Position numbers and translations under genes: made by a program. Shown one piece after another: positions 49,599-57,302 of a DNA stretch of 64,000 bases. This stretch comes from Weissella cibaria KACC 11862 (GTDB lineage Bacteria; Bacillota; Bacilli; Lactobacillales; Lactobacillaceae). Numbering within the stretch: position 1 is the stretch's first letter; every line of letters begins with the position of its first letter. The stretch lies in assembly GCF_000193635.1 (NCBI RefSeq), contig NZ_AEKT01000028.1, positions 52,159-116,158 of the forward strand. Direction: 5' to 3'. The notes beneath the pieces are model-generated. The model was not told the DNA's origin, searched no databases, and saw only the letters and a program-made list of their open reading frames with translations.

Positions 49599-51065
49599 AT
49601 GGCCTTTGAAGGTTTGACTGAGCGATTGCAAAACGCATTGAGCGGGTTGCGTCGTAAGGGGAAGGTGACAGATGCGGACTTACGCGAGACGATGCGTGAG
49701 ATTCGTTTGGCATTGTTGGAAGCCGACGTTAACTTTACGGTTGTTAAGGACTTTGTCCGTAACGTTCGTGAAAAGGCGGCTGGTGCCAAGGTGTTGGAAG
49801 GATTGAATCCTGCCCAACAAATCGTCTCAATCGTTAACGATGAATTGACGGCGATGATGGGTGAGTCAGAGGTGCCATTGAACGTTTCTGACAAGATTCC
49901 AACGGTTATCATGATGGTTGGTTTGCAAGGTGCTGGTAAGACGACGACGGCTGGTAAGCTGGCCTTGAAGTTGAAGTCTGAGCAGAACGCCCGACCATTG
50001 ATGATTGCGGCCGACGTTTATCGTCCAGCGGCCATTGATCAGTTGAAGACATTGGGTGAGCAAATTGATGTGCCGGTCTTTGAGATGGGGACTGATGCAG
50101 ACCCACGTGATATTGTTCGCCAAGGGTTAGCTAAGGCAGCGGAATTGAAGTCAGACTATGTCTTCATTGACGCGGCTGGTCGTCTACAAATTGACGAAGC
50201 CTTAATGCAAGAATTGGCTGATGTTAAGGAAATTGCACAACCAGATGAAATCCTACTGGTTGTCGATGCCATGACTGGACAAAACGCTGTTGAAACGGCT
50301 GAAGGCTTTAATGAGCGGTTAGACGTTACCGGTGTCGTCCTGACTAAGTTGGATGGTGATACCCGTGGTGGAGCAGCTTTGTCAATTCGTGCTGTAACGG
50401 GTAAGCCAATTAAGTTCGTCGGACAAGGTGAAAAGATGACGGATTTGGATATTTTCTATCCAGACCGTATGGCTAGCCGTATCTTGGGTATGGGTGACTT
50501 GCTAACGTTGATTGAGAAGGCCCAAAAGGACTTTGATGAGAAGCAAGCTGCTGAGACGATGGAAAAGATGAAGTCAAACACATTTGACTTCAATGACTTC
50601 ATTGATCAAATGGACCAAGTACAAAATATGGGCCCAATTGAAGATTTATTGAAGATGATTCCAGGGATGGCAAATAATCCAGCCTTGGCTAACGTTAAGG
50701 TTGATCCAAAGGATATGGCCCATTTGAAGGCCATTGTGATGTCAATGACACCAGCCGAACGTGAAAATCCAGATTTGCTGAATCCGTCACGCCGTCGCCG
50801 TTTGGCAGCGGGTGCCGGACGTCCAATTGTCGAAGTTAACCGCATGATCAAGCAATTCAACGAGATGAAGAAGATGATGAGCGGGATGATGAATGGTAAC
50901 ATGGGCGGTATGGAGCAAATGATGAATGCGATGGGTGGTGGCAACATGCCCGGTATGCCTGGTGGCTTCCCTGGAATGGGCGGCGGTATTAAAGGCAAGA
51001 TGGCTAACATGGCGATGAAGCAAATGGCTCGCAAGATTCAAAAAAACAAGAAGAAGCGTCGTTAA
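49599..51065 (+). CDS. ffh: Signal recognition particle protein Ffh
   Basis: SRP54 GTPase that binds SRP RNA and signal peptides of nascent membrane proteins. It has 488 residues: N domain, G domain with GLQGAGKTTTAGKLA at about 108 and TKLDGDTRGG, and a methionine-rich M domain (about 300-488) ending in a Lys/Arg tail. The G3 motif reads DAAGR (191-195), where DTAGR is nearly universal; FtsY in this window keeps DTAGR. AGAGGAG site before the ATG. Confidence 0.97.
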   Translation: MAFEGLTERLQNALSGLRRKGKVTDADLRETMREIRLALLEADVNFTVVKDFVRNVREKAAGAKVLEGLNPAQQIVSIVNDELTAMMGESEVPLNVSDKIPTVIMMVGLQGAGKTTTAGKLALKLKSEQNARPLMIAADVYRPAAIDQLKTLGEQIDVPVFEMGTDADPRDIVRQGLAKAAELKSDYVFIDAAGRLQIDEALMQELADVKEIAQPDEILLVVDAMTGQNAVETAEGFNERLDVTGVVLTKLDGDTRGGAALSIRAVTGKPIKFVGQGEKMTDLDIFYPDRMASRILGMGDLLTLIEKAQKDFDEKQAAETMEKMKSNTFDFNDFIDQMDQVQNMGPIEDLLKMIPGMANNPALANVKVDPKDMAHLKAIVMSMTPAERENPDLLNPSRRRRLAAGAGRPIVEVNRMIKQFNEMKKMMSGMMNGNMGGMEQMMNAMGGGNMPGMPGGFPGMGGGIKGKMANMAMKQMARKIQKNKKKRR

Positions 51066-51069
51066 AATT

Positions 51070-51207
51070 ATGGGTCGTTATTTACTAGATGATAAGACAA
51101 AGGCTATGAACGTTAAGTACCAGTCAGAAAAGAAAGGTGCTGTGTCAAAGGCCGATAAAGTTGCAATGCTCCGTGAACAAATGTTAGCGAAGCGTAAGCA
51201 AAAATAA
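51070..51207 (+). CDS. Small basic protein of unknown function downstream of ffh
   Basis: A 45-codon frame starting 4 nt after the ffh stop: MGRYLLDDKTKAMNVKYQ at the N-terminus and a Lys/Arg-rich C-terminus ending KRKQK. It is very basic, has no membrane segment, and its codons match neighbouring genes. The upstream AAGAAG inside the ffh end is a weak ribosome site, so coupling to ffh is likely. I do not recognise the family. A terminator follows at once, which supports it as the last gene of the ffh operon. Confidence 0.6.
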   Translation: MGRYLLDDKTKAMNVKYQSEKKGAVSKADKVAMLREQMLAKRKQK

Positions 51208-51211
51208 GCTT

Positions 51212-51244
51212 AAAAGCGTCATTCGATTGTGAATGGCGTTTTTA
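51212..51244 (+). terminator. Intrinsic terminator of the rnc-ffh operon
   Basis: Stem AAAAGCGTCATTC (51212-51224) with GAATGGCGTTTTT (51231-51243), including two G-T pairs and a six-base loop, ending in T residues. Confidence 0.85.
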
Positions 51245-51297
51245 ATTTACAGATTTTTAACAAATTCCTCAAGTTAACCCGCCATAATATAACCATC

Positions 51298-51472
51298 GAT
51301 CACCTGCTAGCATCGAAACAAGCCTGTGCACGGGGGCGTTTCACTTGTTGTGATCACAATATGCAAAGAGCCTGAATAGTCGCGACGGTGACTTGTTCGG
51401 GCTCTTTGTCCATAAGAGGAACTCATTTGCTGTTGGAAAACTTTGGTACGAACAGTGAGTGAGTTCTTTTTT
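51298..51472 (+). ncRNA. Candidate structured RNA with three hairpins and a terminator
   Basis: This 394-nt gene-free stretch (51208-51601) contains three nested stem-loops. Hairpin 1 is closed by GATCAC (51298-51303) and GTGATC (51350-51355), with inner GAAAC/GTTTC. Hairpin 2 is strong: CAAAGAGCCTGAA (51364-51376) pairs with TTCGGGCTCTTTG (51396-51408), continuing as AGTC/GACT. Hairpin 3 is GAACTCA...CTGTT with AACAG...TGAGTTC, followed by TTTTTT. A CATAATATAAC sequence at 51283-51293 could be the -10. It could be a stand-alone small RNA or a leader acting on the genes at 51602. No known family signature was recognised (SRP RNA, tmRNA and RNase P were considered). Confidence 0.5.
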
Positions 51473-51601
51473 CTGTAAGCGTTTTCAAAACTTCATATAT
51501 TCTTGACGTGACCTTAACTTTTGTTTAAAGTAATATTCGATAACTTGTTGTAAACTAAATGTAACAATAAGAAAAGGACACATTTAAGGAGGATATGACG
51601 T

Positions 51602-51808
51602 ATGGAATCACGAGTAACGAGAATGAAGCGAACACGCATCACGGCAAAGTTGTTGGTATTGGTTTTTGGGTTGCTTTTGTTAGCAGGTTTAGTTACGGCG
51701 TTGGAGACGACAGCTAACGCCGAACAGTCGCTCGCGCAACGGGATACGCATATCGTCACGACTGTGTCGACGACGAAGGTTACTGCGGAACCAGTTGTAG
51801 CTGAGTAA
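51602..51808 (+). CDS. Small membrane-anchored protein of unknown function
   Basis: Sixty-eight residues: basic N-terminus (RMKRTRITAK), one hydrophobic helix (LLVLVFGLLLLAGLVTAL, about 17-34), then a Thr/Val-rich outer tail. AAGGAGGA at 51586-51593 is ideally spaced from the ATG at 51602. A TTGACG (51503-51508) and TAAAGT (51526-51531) pair, 17-bp apart, could be its promoter. It is followed 18 nt later by another membrane-anchored protein and probably shares its transcript. Family not recognised. Confidence 0.7.
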   Translation: MESRVTRMKRTRITAKLLVLVFGLLLLAGLVTALETTANAEQSLAQRDTHIVTTVSTTKVTAEPVVAE

Positions 51809-51826
51809 GATGGAGGTAGGCGCTTA

Positions 51827-52378
51827 ATGAGACAACGACATAAGCGGATACTGACGTTTACCGGTTTTGGTTTTATTATTGGTTTATTAGGTGTGGCACT
51901 GACGATGCAAGTTTGGACACATCAGCGTCAAGTTGAAGATGCGGCGGTGGCCCGTTCGTTATCGGTTGCCAAAGAAATTTCAGCATCACGTACAGCATCT
52001 GAACAGGCTCGCCAGCACGCCAAAAATCAAACGACGCAATCAGCTACGATGAGTCAAGTCAGTAAGATGACGGCTGATCCGGCTATTACCCATTTAACGG
52101 TTGAAGAGCGTATGGCTTTGATTATGTTAGCGAGTGATATCGAACTACCAATCGGTCAAACTCTGATTATAAGGGGGCAGGGAAATGGTGATACCGATGT
52201 TATGATTGCAGCCACGGATGAGGTGTTAGCAGTCGTGTCCATTATTTCCGGTTACGATCGATTGGTTTATAATCCAATCACAAAAGAAACGACTAAAGTC
52301 AATGTTGGTCAAGCTTACCAAAACTTACATCAGACGGTGGCCTATAAACAACTATGTGAACAAATTAAACTAACTTAG
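51827..52378 (+). CDS. Membrane-anchored extracellular protein of unknown function
   Basis: A 183-residue protein with a basic start (MRQRHKRIL), a membrane helix (FTGFGFIIGLLGVALTM, about 10-27), a Gln/Ser/Ala-rich linker, and a C-terminal globular part of about 100 residues (TVEERMALIMLASDIELP...). The order resembles small Lactobacillus proteins of the Lreu_0056-like type, but I cannot confirm it. GATGGAGG precedes the ATG. Both proteins of this pair expose their C-termini outside the cell. Confidence 0.72.
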   Translation: MRQRHKRILTFTGFGFIIGLLGVALTMQVWTHQRQVEDAAVARSLSVAKEISASRTASEQARQHAKNQTTQSATMSQVSKMTADPAITHLTVEERMALIMLASDIELPIGQTLIIRGQGNGDTDVMIAATDEVLAVVSIISGYDRLVYNPITKETTKVNVGQAYQNLHQTVAYKQLCEQIKLT

Positions 52379-52379
52379 C

Positions 52380-52411
52380 AAAACCAGAATTCGTCATTCT
52401 GGTTTTGTTTT
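52380..52411 (+). terminator. Intrinsic terminator of the membrane-protein pair
   Basis: Perfect 11-bp stem AAAACCAGAAT (52380-52390) with ATTCTGGTTTT (52396-52406), five-base loop, followed by GTTTTTG. Confidence 0.92.
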
Positions 52412-52473
52412 TGTTAGGAATGCGCTAAAATATAAACTTATGTGAGCGATAATATACCAAAACCCCGCTAAAA

Positions 52474-52544
52474 ACGTTGCATTTGAATAATTTTCAACGT
52501 GTAAAGGAAAAACACTTTACAGGCAGTTGGTTATTTGGTATATT
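52474..52544 (+). promoter_or_regulatory. rpsP promoter with operator-like palindrome
   Basis: Promoter TTTACA (52516-52521), 17-bp spacer, TATATT (52539-52544). The -35 box lies inside the right arm of a palindrome, TGTAAAG (52500-52506), 8 nt, CTTTACA (52515-52521). The same motif with the same spacing occurs at rpmB. A further inverted repeat, ACGTTG (52474-52479) and CAACGT (52495-52500), lies just upstream. Binding at the TGTAAAG palindrome would block RNA polymerase. Confidence 0.75.
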
Positions 52545-52579
52545 ATTACTTGTAGAAAAACAACTGGAGGAAAATAAAC

Positions 52580-52852
52580 ATGGCTGTTAAGATTCGTTTG
52601 AAGCGCATGGGTTCAAAGAAGCGCCCATTCTACCGTGTGGTAGTTGCTGACTCACGTTCACCACGTGATGGTCGATTCATCGAAACTGTTGGTACGTACA
52701 ACCCATTGGTTGAGCCTGCCGAAGTTAAGTTGAACGAAGAATTGGTATTGTCATGGTTGAACAACGGTGCTCAACCATCAGATACTGTAAAGAACTTGTT
52801 GTCTAACGCAGGCATCATGAAGAAGTTCCACGAAGCTAAGTTCTCAAAGTAA
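52580..52852 (+). CDS. rpsP: 30S ribosomal protein S16
   Basis: Ninety residues, full length, with the family start [19 protein letters not shown] and the core [22 protein letters not shown] site before the ATG. It often heads an operon with rimM, trmD and rplS; here terC, an SPFH gene and a mutase gene lie between, so the ancestral cluster is split. Its own terminator follows. Confidence 0.98.
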   Translation: MAVKIRLKRMGSKKRPFYRVVVADSRSPRDGRFIETVGTYNPLVEPAEVKLNEELVLSWLNNGAQPSDTVKNLLSNAGIMKKFHEAKFSK

Positions 52853-52878
52853 TTTGGGTATTCAGTTTTGAATTTCTT

Positions 52879-52912
52879 AAAAGAGCCAACCTATCCGGGT
52901 TGGCTCTTTTTT
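52879..52912 (+). terminator. Intrinsic terminator of rpsP
   Basis: AAAAGAGCCAACC pairs with GGTTGGCTCTTTT around a short loop, followed by further T residues. Confidence 0.94.
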
Positions 52913-53046
52913 CTGCGGTGAAATGGTTATAGTCGCGTTACGAACTAGGGCTAGTGTTTGCATTTTGTGACTGAGATGACTATCATTGCATATTGAAAGT
53001 AGACGGGTTATGTCTATTAACCTTAATAGAAAGAAGCTAAACATTC

Positions 53047-54003
53047 ATGGAAGTTAGTTTATGGATCTGGGTCGCATTTTTTGCCTTTGTGGTGGTCATG
53101 CTGGCGCTGGATTTGGGTGTCTTTAATAAAGAAAATGTGACACCATCATTCAAAAAGTCGTTATTAATGACTGGTATCTGGGTAGGGTTGGCCTTTGTCT
53201 TTGCCGTTGGTATTTGGCTATTTGCAGGGGCTAATCATGCGATAGATTTCGTAACGGGATATCTATTGGAAGAATCACTAAGTGTAGATAATTTGTTTAT
53301 CTTCATCTTGGTCTTTAGCTTTTTTGGCATCGCATCAAAGTACCAACACCGGATTTTGTTCTGGGGTGTCTTCGGTGCCTTGGTGATGCGTGTGCTCTTT
53401 ATTTTAGGTGGGGCGGCCTTGCTGCATCGTTTTGAGTGGCTAATGTATATTTTCGGTATTTTCTTGGTTTATACGGGGCTGAAAATGCTGTTTGAAAAAG
53501 AGGCCAATCAAAATTTGGATGACAGCCCAATTATTAAGTGGCTACGCAAGGTTTTGCCGATTAAGGATGACGTTACCGAGCCTCATTTTATCGTGAAGGA
53601 AAATGGCAAACGGTATGCAACACAATTTTTAATCGCTTTGATTTTTATCGAAGCCTCAGATTTATTGTTTGCTGTTGATTCAATTCCAGCGGTTTTAGCA
53701 GTGACGACGGATACGTTTATCGTCGTGACGTCGAACATTTTCGCCATCATGGGGCTACGTTCGCTATACTTTGCCTTATCGAAATTATTGCCGATGTTCC
53801 GTTACATTAAGTATGCGTTGGCAATTGTGCTGGCATTTATCGGCGCGAAGATGTTGATTAATGAAGGTGGTAATATGTTTGGGTGGTCATTCGAAATCTC
53901 AAACATAGCTTCGTTAATTGTGATTGTGAGTTTATTGGTGGTGGCGATTGCAGCCTCGATAATTGTCGCGCGGGTGCAAGCGCGCCGTGAATTTAAAAAG
54001 TAA
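53047..54003 (+). CDS. TerC-family integral membrane protein
   Basis: Polytopic membrane protein of 318 residues with about eight helices. The TerC signature acidic motifs are in the membrane: ESLSVDNLFIFIL at about 76-88 and IEASDLLFAVDSIPAVLAV at about 201-219. TerC proteins in Bacillus are linked to manganese export and metal loading of secreted enzymes; in other bacteria to tellurite resistance. The role here is inferred. Spacer 52913-53046 has no clear yybP-ykoY riboswitch, the element that often controls this family. Confidence 0.93.
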   Translation: MEVSLWIWVAFFAFVVVMLALDLGVFNKENVTPSFKKSLLMTGIWVGLAFVFAVGIWLFAGANHAIDFVTGYLLEESLSVDNLFIFILVFSFFGIASKYQHRILFWGVFGALVMRVLFILGGAALLHRFEWLMYIFGIFLVYTGLKMLFEKEANQNLDDSPIIKWLRKVLPIKDDVTEPHFIVKENGKRYATQFLIALIFIEASDLLFAVDSIPAVLAVTTDTFIVVTSNIFAIMGLRSLYFALSKLLPMFRYIKYALAIVLAFIGAKMLINEGGNMFGWSFEISNIASLIVIVSLLVVAIAASIIVARVQARREFKK

Positions 54004-54010
54004 CAAGATG

Positions 54011-54053
54011 AAGTCGTTATAGCCAAGTTGGTTGTAACGACTTATTTTTTTCC
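54011..54053 (+). terminator. Intrinsic terminator of the terC-family gene
   Basis: AAGTCGTTA (54011-54019) pairs with TAACGACTT (54035-54043), with inner CCAA/TTGG, followed by a T run. Confidence 0.9.
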
Positions 54054-54135
54054 TCTGTTCAGGACTGCAAAAGTACGATAAACTGTTTCTTGTAACTAAA
54101 AATTTCTTTTATCATAAATAATACGGGGGGGTTGC

Positions 54136-54939
54136 ATGGGTAAACAGGTTAAGTTTATTGGATTAGGGGTTGTTGTTGTCATTTTAGCCATCTTGGGTGG
54201 GTTCAAGTTTTTTGATCGCGTGGAAAATGGAAATGTCGGGATTCGGTATGCGATTTCTGGCGGTGTCCGTGATAAGGCATTGTCACAAGGGATTCACTTC
54301 GTGGGACTAGACTATGTCACGCAGTATCCGATTAAGACACAATCGATTAAGCAACGAGTTGCAGTGGCAACATCGGATGGTAAGAAAACGGACGTCAAAA
54401 TTAGTTATTCATACCACGTTGATCCATCGAAAGCGGTGGCAATCTATAAGAAGTTCGGTTCTGCAGATATCCATGCCATTGAAACCGGCTGGCTAGCGCA
54501 AAAATTGCAAAAGGCCTCACGTGAATCAATGGCAAAGTTTACGTTGCTCGAAGTGGTTGGAACAGATTCAACTAAGGCGCAAGCTGGTATTTTGAAGAGT
54601 TTCCAACAAGCCGCTGAACCATACGGCTTTGTTGTCGAAGATTTGTCATTTGGAACGCCGTCAATTGATGAACAAACCCAAAAGTCAATTGATGACATTA
54701 TTAAGGCTGGTCAAGATAATAAGAAGGCCGAACTAGAAGCTAAGACGAAGGAAACGCAGGCTAAGGCTGACGCCGATGCCAAGATTACAGCAGCGAATGC
54801 TGAAGCGGAAGCAAATAATAAAATTAACGCGTCAATTAATGACCAAACGATTGCCTACATGGAAGCGCAAGCACGTTTGAAGCACGGCTGGGTAACGGTG
54901 CAAACGAATGATGCGATGGTTGATGCGAAGGGGAACTAA
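54136..54939 (+). CDS. SPFH/Band 7 (prohibitin-like) membrane protein
   Basis: A 267-residue protein with an N-terminal membrane helix (VVVVILAILGGFKFF, about 13-27), an SPFH domain (NVGIRYAISGGVRDKALSQG to about residue 190) and an alanine/lysine-rich coiled coil (about 190-245, with EAKTKETQAKADADAK). Such proteins form rings or microdomains in the membrane. It is translated with the small membrane peptide that begins 3 nt after its stop. Confidence 0.9.
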   Translation: MGKQVKFIGLGVVVVILAILGGFKFFDRVENGNVGIRYAISGGVRDKALSQGIHFVGLDYVTQYPIKTQSIKQRVAVATSDGKKTDVKISYSYHVDPSKAVAIYKKFGSADIHAIETGWLAQKLQKASRESMAKFTLLEVVGTDSTKAQAGILKSFQQAAEPYGFVVEDLSFGTPSIDEQTQKSIDDIIKAGQDNKKAELEAKTKETQAKADADAKITAANAEAEANNKINASINDQTIAYMEAQARLKHGWVTVQTNDAMVDAKGN

Positions 54940-54941
54940 GC

Positions 54942-55073
54942 ATGGGTTTCTTTATCTTCCGAATTTTATTAGCACTTGCGATCATTATCGTAGGTTATTT
55001 GAGCTATAAAGCGTATCAGTCATACAAAGCAGACCAAGCGCACCCCAAACATCATGACGACGATGATGTTTAG
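54942..55073 (+). CDS. Small membrane peptide with His/Asp tail, paired with the SPFH gene
   Basis: Forty-three residues: one membrane helix (FFIFRILLALAIIIVGYL, about 3-20), then a soluble stretch ending HPKHHDDDDV. Its ATG lies 2 nt after the SPFH stop, with AAGGGGAAC as ribosome site, and a terminator follows directly. Codon use matches neighbours. The His/Asp-rich tail could bind divalent metal, which is notable near a TerC-family gene, but this is inference. Family not recognised. Confidence 0.75.
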   Translation: MGFFIFRILLALAIIIVGYLSYKAYQSYKADQAHPKHHDDDDV

Positions 55074-55079
55074 GCATAA

Positions 55080-55108
55080 AAAAGAAGCACCGCGGTGCTT
55101 CTTTTTTT
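55080..55108. terminator. Bidirectional intrinsic terminator between convergent genes
   Basis: AAAGAAGCACCG pairs with CGGTGCTTCTTT; A-rich on the left and T-rich on the right, so it can end transcription from both the SPFH pair and the opposing mutase gene. Confidence 0.93.
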
Positions 55109-55109
55109 G

Positions 55110-55778
55110 TTACCATTCAGCGGTTGTATCGTTGAAGGTTTCCAGCTGCAAACCGTTTTCATCAAGTTGCCAAGTCGTAATGGAACCGTTTTCTGGTTCA
55201 ATACCCTTGTAAGCATCCCCGGCAAAGCGATTAACCAAATTAATCAGTAAGATTCCATGGACGACTAGTAGAACGCGATCACCATCTTGATGCTTTGTTA
55301 GCAAGGTGTCTAACCCGTTATTTAGGCGCGACCAGAACATCTGGCTATCTTCAGCGTCCCCGGCTGGGTCAGCTTGACGAAAGGCATCCATCAGTTGATC
55401 ACCGTCAAGTGATCCGATTAAATCGCCATAGGTTGTATCGGCAGGTAAGCCAAGTACGCCGGCGAGGGCTTCACCAGCTTCAACCCCTGTCAGACCATCG
55501 AACGAACCGAAAAATTGTTCTCGGAAGTCGGGTAACTCGACCAAGTCTTGGCTGTCTGAGGTGAGGTTCGCGTCTAAAACAAACCGCGCTGTCTCAGCGG
55601 CCCGCGCTAAATCAGACGAATAGGCCCCATCAAAATGCACATAGCGTAACCGTTCGCCGGCTGCCTGGCCGTCCGCTATTCCTTTTTCGGTTAGCGGTGC
55701 ATTTGTCCAGCCTTGCATGCGTCGATATTTGTTTAAATAGGTTTGCCCGTGTCGAACCATATAGACAGTAATACTCAT
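55110..55778 (-). CDS. Histidine phosphatase / phosphoglycerate mutase family protein
   Basis: A 222-residue phosphohistidine enzyme with the N-terminal catalytic motif VYMVRHGQTYLN and the second catalytic His in LLVVHGILL. The family includes cofactor-dependent mutases and broad phosphatases; the sequence alone does not decide. The start at 55778 is chosen because GGGGGAT lies just before it and the RHG motif falls at about residue 8; an upstream ATG would add 24 residues. It is the only convincing minus-strand gene in the window and is divergent from rimM. Confidence 0.9.
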   Translation of the reverse strand: MSITVYMVRHGQTYLNKYRRMQGWTNAPLTEKGIADGQAAGERLRYVHFDGAYSSDLARAAETARFVLDANLTSDSQDLVELPDFREQFFGSFDGLTGVEAGEALAGVLGLPADTTYGDLIGSLDGDQLMDAFRQADPAGDAEDSQMFWSRLNNGLDTLLTKHQDGDRVLLVVHGILLINLVNRFAGDAYKGIEPENGSITTWQLDENGLQLETFNDTTAEW

Positions 55779-55938
55779 GTTTTTATCCCCCAATCTTGAT
55801 GCCTTAAGTGTATCAAAGTTACTCAGATAATTCTTGTTTAGTTGGGACAATATTTACGGTATACTAGAAGTTAGCAAATTAACTGAAATTTTTCACGATA
55901 CGCGTGAAACTGAATAAACTTAAGAGGATACAAAAAAT

Positions 55939-56442
55939 ATGGCTTTGTATAAAGTAGGCACAATTGTGAACACCCACGGCATTCGTGGTGAAGTCCGTGT
56001 CATCGCCACGACTGACTTTCCAGAAGAGCGTTTTGCAAAGGGAAATAAGTTGATTATTGATGGCAAGTCACCTGTTGAAGTTGAGATTGCAACGGTGCGT
56101 AATCACAAGCAATTTGTGTTGTTGTCATTTAAGGATTTGCAAAATATCAATTTGGTTGAGCAATACAAGACGCACGATTTGATGGTGCCTGAAGAGGCAC
56201 TACAAGATTTAGCAGAAGATGAATTTTACTACCATGAAATTGTGGGCTTAGATGTCATTGATAATGCAACTGGTCAAGTTTTGGGCAAGGTTGCTGAAAT
56301 TATGGAATTGCCTGCCAATGATGTGTGGGTGGTTAAGGCTAAGGGCCAGGATGATTTGTTCATTCCATATATTGAAAATGTTGTCACGGAAATCGACTTG
56401 GATGCTGGGGTAGCCAAGGTTGATATGTTAGAGGAAATTTAA
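55939..56442 (+). CDS. rimM: Ribosome maturation factor RimM
   Basis: Assists assembly of the 30S head by binding S19. The protein is 167 residues: N-terminal RimM fold ([16 protein letters not shown]) and C-terminal PRC-barrel ([12 protein letters not shown]... [20 protein letters not shown]). A TATACT at 55860-55865 may be the -10 of its promoter. It is followed 2 nt later by trmD. Confidence 0.97.
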   Translation: MALYKVGTIVNTHGIRGEVRVIATTDFPEERFAKGNKLIIDGKSPVEVEIATVRNHKQFVLLSFKDLQNINLVEQYKTHDLMVPEEALQDLAEDEFYYHEIVGLDVIDNATGQVLGKVAEIMELPANDVWVVKAKGQDDLFIPYIENVVTEIDLDAGVAKVDMLEEI

Positions 56443-56444
56443 CC

Positions 56445-57185
56445 ATGCGCATTGATGTATTAAGTCTATTCCCAAATATGTTTACGCCGATGCGTGAATC
56501 AATTATTGGTAAAACGATTGAACGGGGCCTAGTTGACTTTCAGGTCACTTACTTTCGCGATTATACTGATAATAAGCACAACAAGGTTGATGATGAAATT
56601 TACGGTGGCGGCCAAGGCATGTTGCTGATGCCACAGCCAATCTTTGACGCAATGGATGCGATTGAGGCGGAAGCTGGTTCACGTGGGCGTGTGATTCTAA
56701 TGGATCCGGCTGGTAAAACCTTCAATCAAGCGATGGCTGAAGAATTAGCCCAAGAAGAACACTTGACCTTTATCGCTGGTCACTACGAGGGCTATGATGA
56801 ACGAATTCGTAATCTTGTGACTGACGAAATTTCGTTGGGTGATTTTGTGCTTACTGGTGGTGAACTGGGGGCGATGGTCGTGATTGATGCGACGGTGCGC
56901 TTGCTTGATGAGGCTTTGGGTGACCAAATGTCAGCCGTTGATGATTCGTTTTCAACGGGCTTATTGGAGTACCCACAGTATACGCGGCCGGCTGATTTCC
57001 GGGGGATGAAGGTGCCAGATGTCTTGATGTCAGGGCACCACGCTAACATTGCGACATGGAAGCGCAAAGAAGCATTGCGGCGGACATACTTGCGCCGGCC
57101 TGATTTGCTAACTGATTATGACTTTACTAAAGAAGAGCGTCAGTTGTTAAAGGAAATCAAAGCGGAAGAAGCAAACGAAATATAA
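56445..57185 (+). CDS. trmD: tRNA (guanine37-N1)-methyltransferase TrmD
   Basis: Makes m1G37 in tRNAs, preventing frameshifting. The protein is 246 residues with the SPOUT knot: [11 protein letters not shown] at the start, [23 protein letters not shown] and [15 protein letters not shown]. It is coupled to rimM and precedes rplS, a conserved order. Confidence 0.98.
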   Translation: MRIDVLSLFPNMFTPMRESIIGKTIERGLVDFQVTYFRDYTDNKHNKVDDEIYGGGQGMLLMPQPIFDAMDAIEAEAGSRGRVILMDPAGKTFNQAMAEELAQEEHLTFIAGHYEGYDERIRNLVTDEISLGDFVLTGGELGAMVVIDATVRLLDEALGDQMSAVDDSFSTGLLEYPQYTRPADFRGMKVPDVLMSGHHANIATWKRKEALRRTYLRRPDLLTDYDFTKEERQLLKEIKAEEANEI

Positions 57186-57197
57186 AGACTTGTTTAT

Positions 57198-57234
57198 AAA
57201 CACCAGAGATGATATTATTATTTCTGGTGTTTTA
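57198..57234 (+). terminator. Terminator or attenuator after trmD
   Basis: Ten-bp stem AAACACCAGA (57198-57207) with TCTGGTGTTT (57223-57232), followed by a short T stretch (TTTTATT). The weak T run allows partial read-through into rplS. Confidence 0.7.
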
Positions 57235-57251
57235 TTCACCAAAAATAAACC

Positions 57252-57287
57252 CGATAATCCGCTGGCCGGGTGGTGTATCGATTATCG
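57252..57287 (+). promoter_or_regulatory. Candidate L19 leader hairpin upstream of rplS
   Basis: CGATAATC (57252-57259) pairs with GATTATCG (57280-57287), enclosing a GC-rich loop of 20 nt, just before the rplS AGGAG site. Firmicute rplS genes are known to carry autoregulatory L19 leader RNAs in this position; identity with that family is inferred from location and architecture. Confidence 0.5.
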
Positions 57288-57302
57288 ACTAGGAGATTTG
57301 AT

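Noticed and set aside
51595-51717. Alternative 40-codon frame starting at ATG 51595
   Set aside because: Its start is only 2 nt from the AAGGAGGA site, too close, while the frame from 51602 has ideal spacing and encodes a sensible membrane helix.
52913-53046. yybP-ykoY manganese riboswitch before the terC-family gene
   Set aside because: I looked for its conserved core before the gene and did not find a convincing match in the 134-nt spacer.
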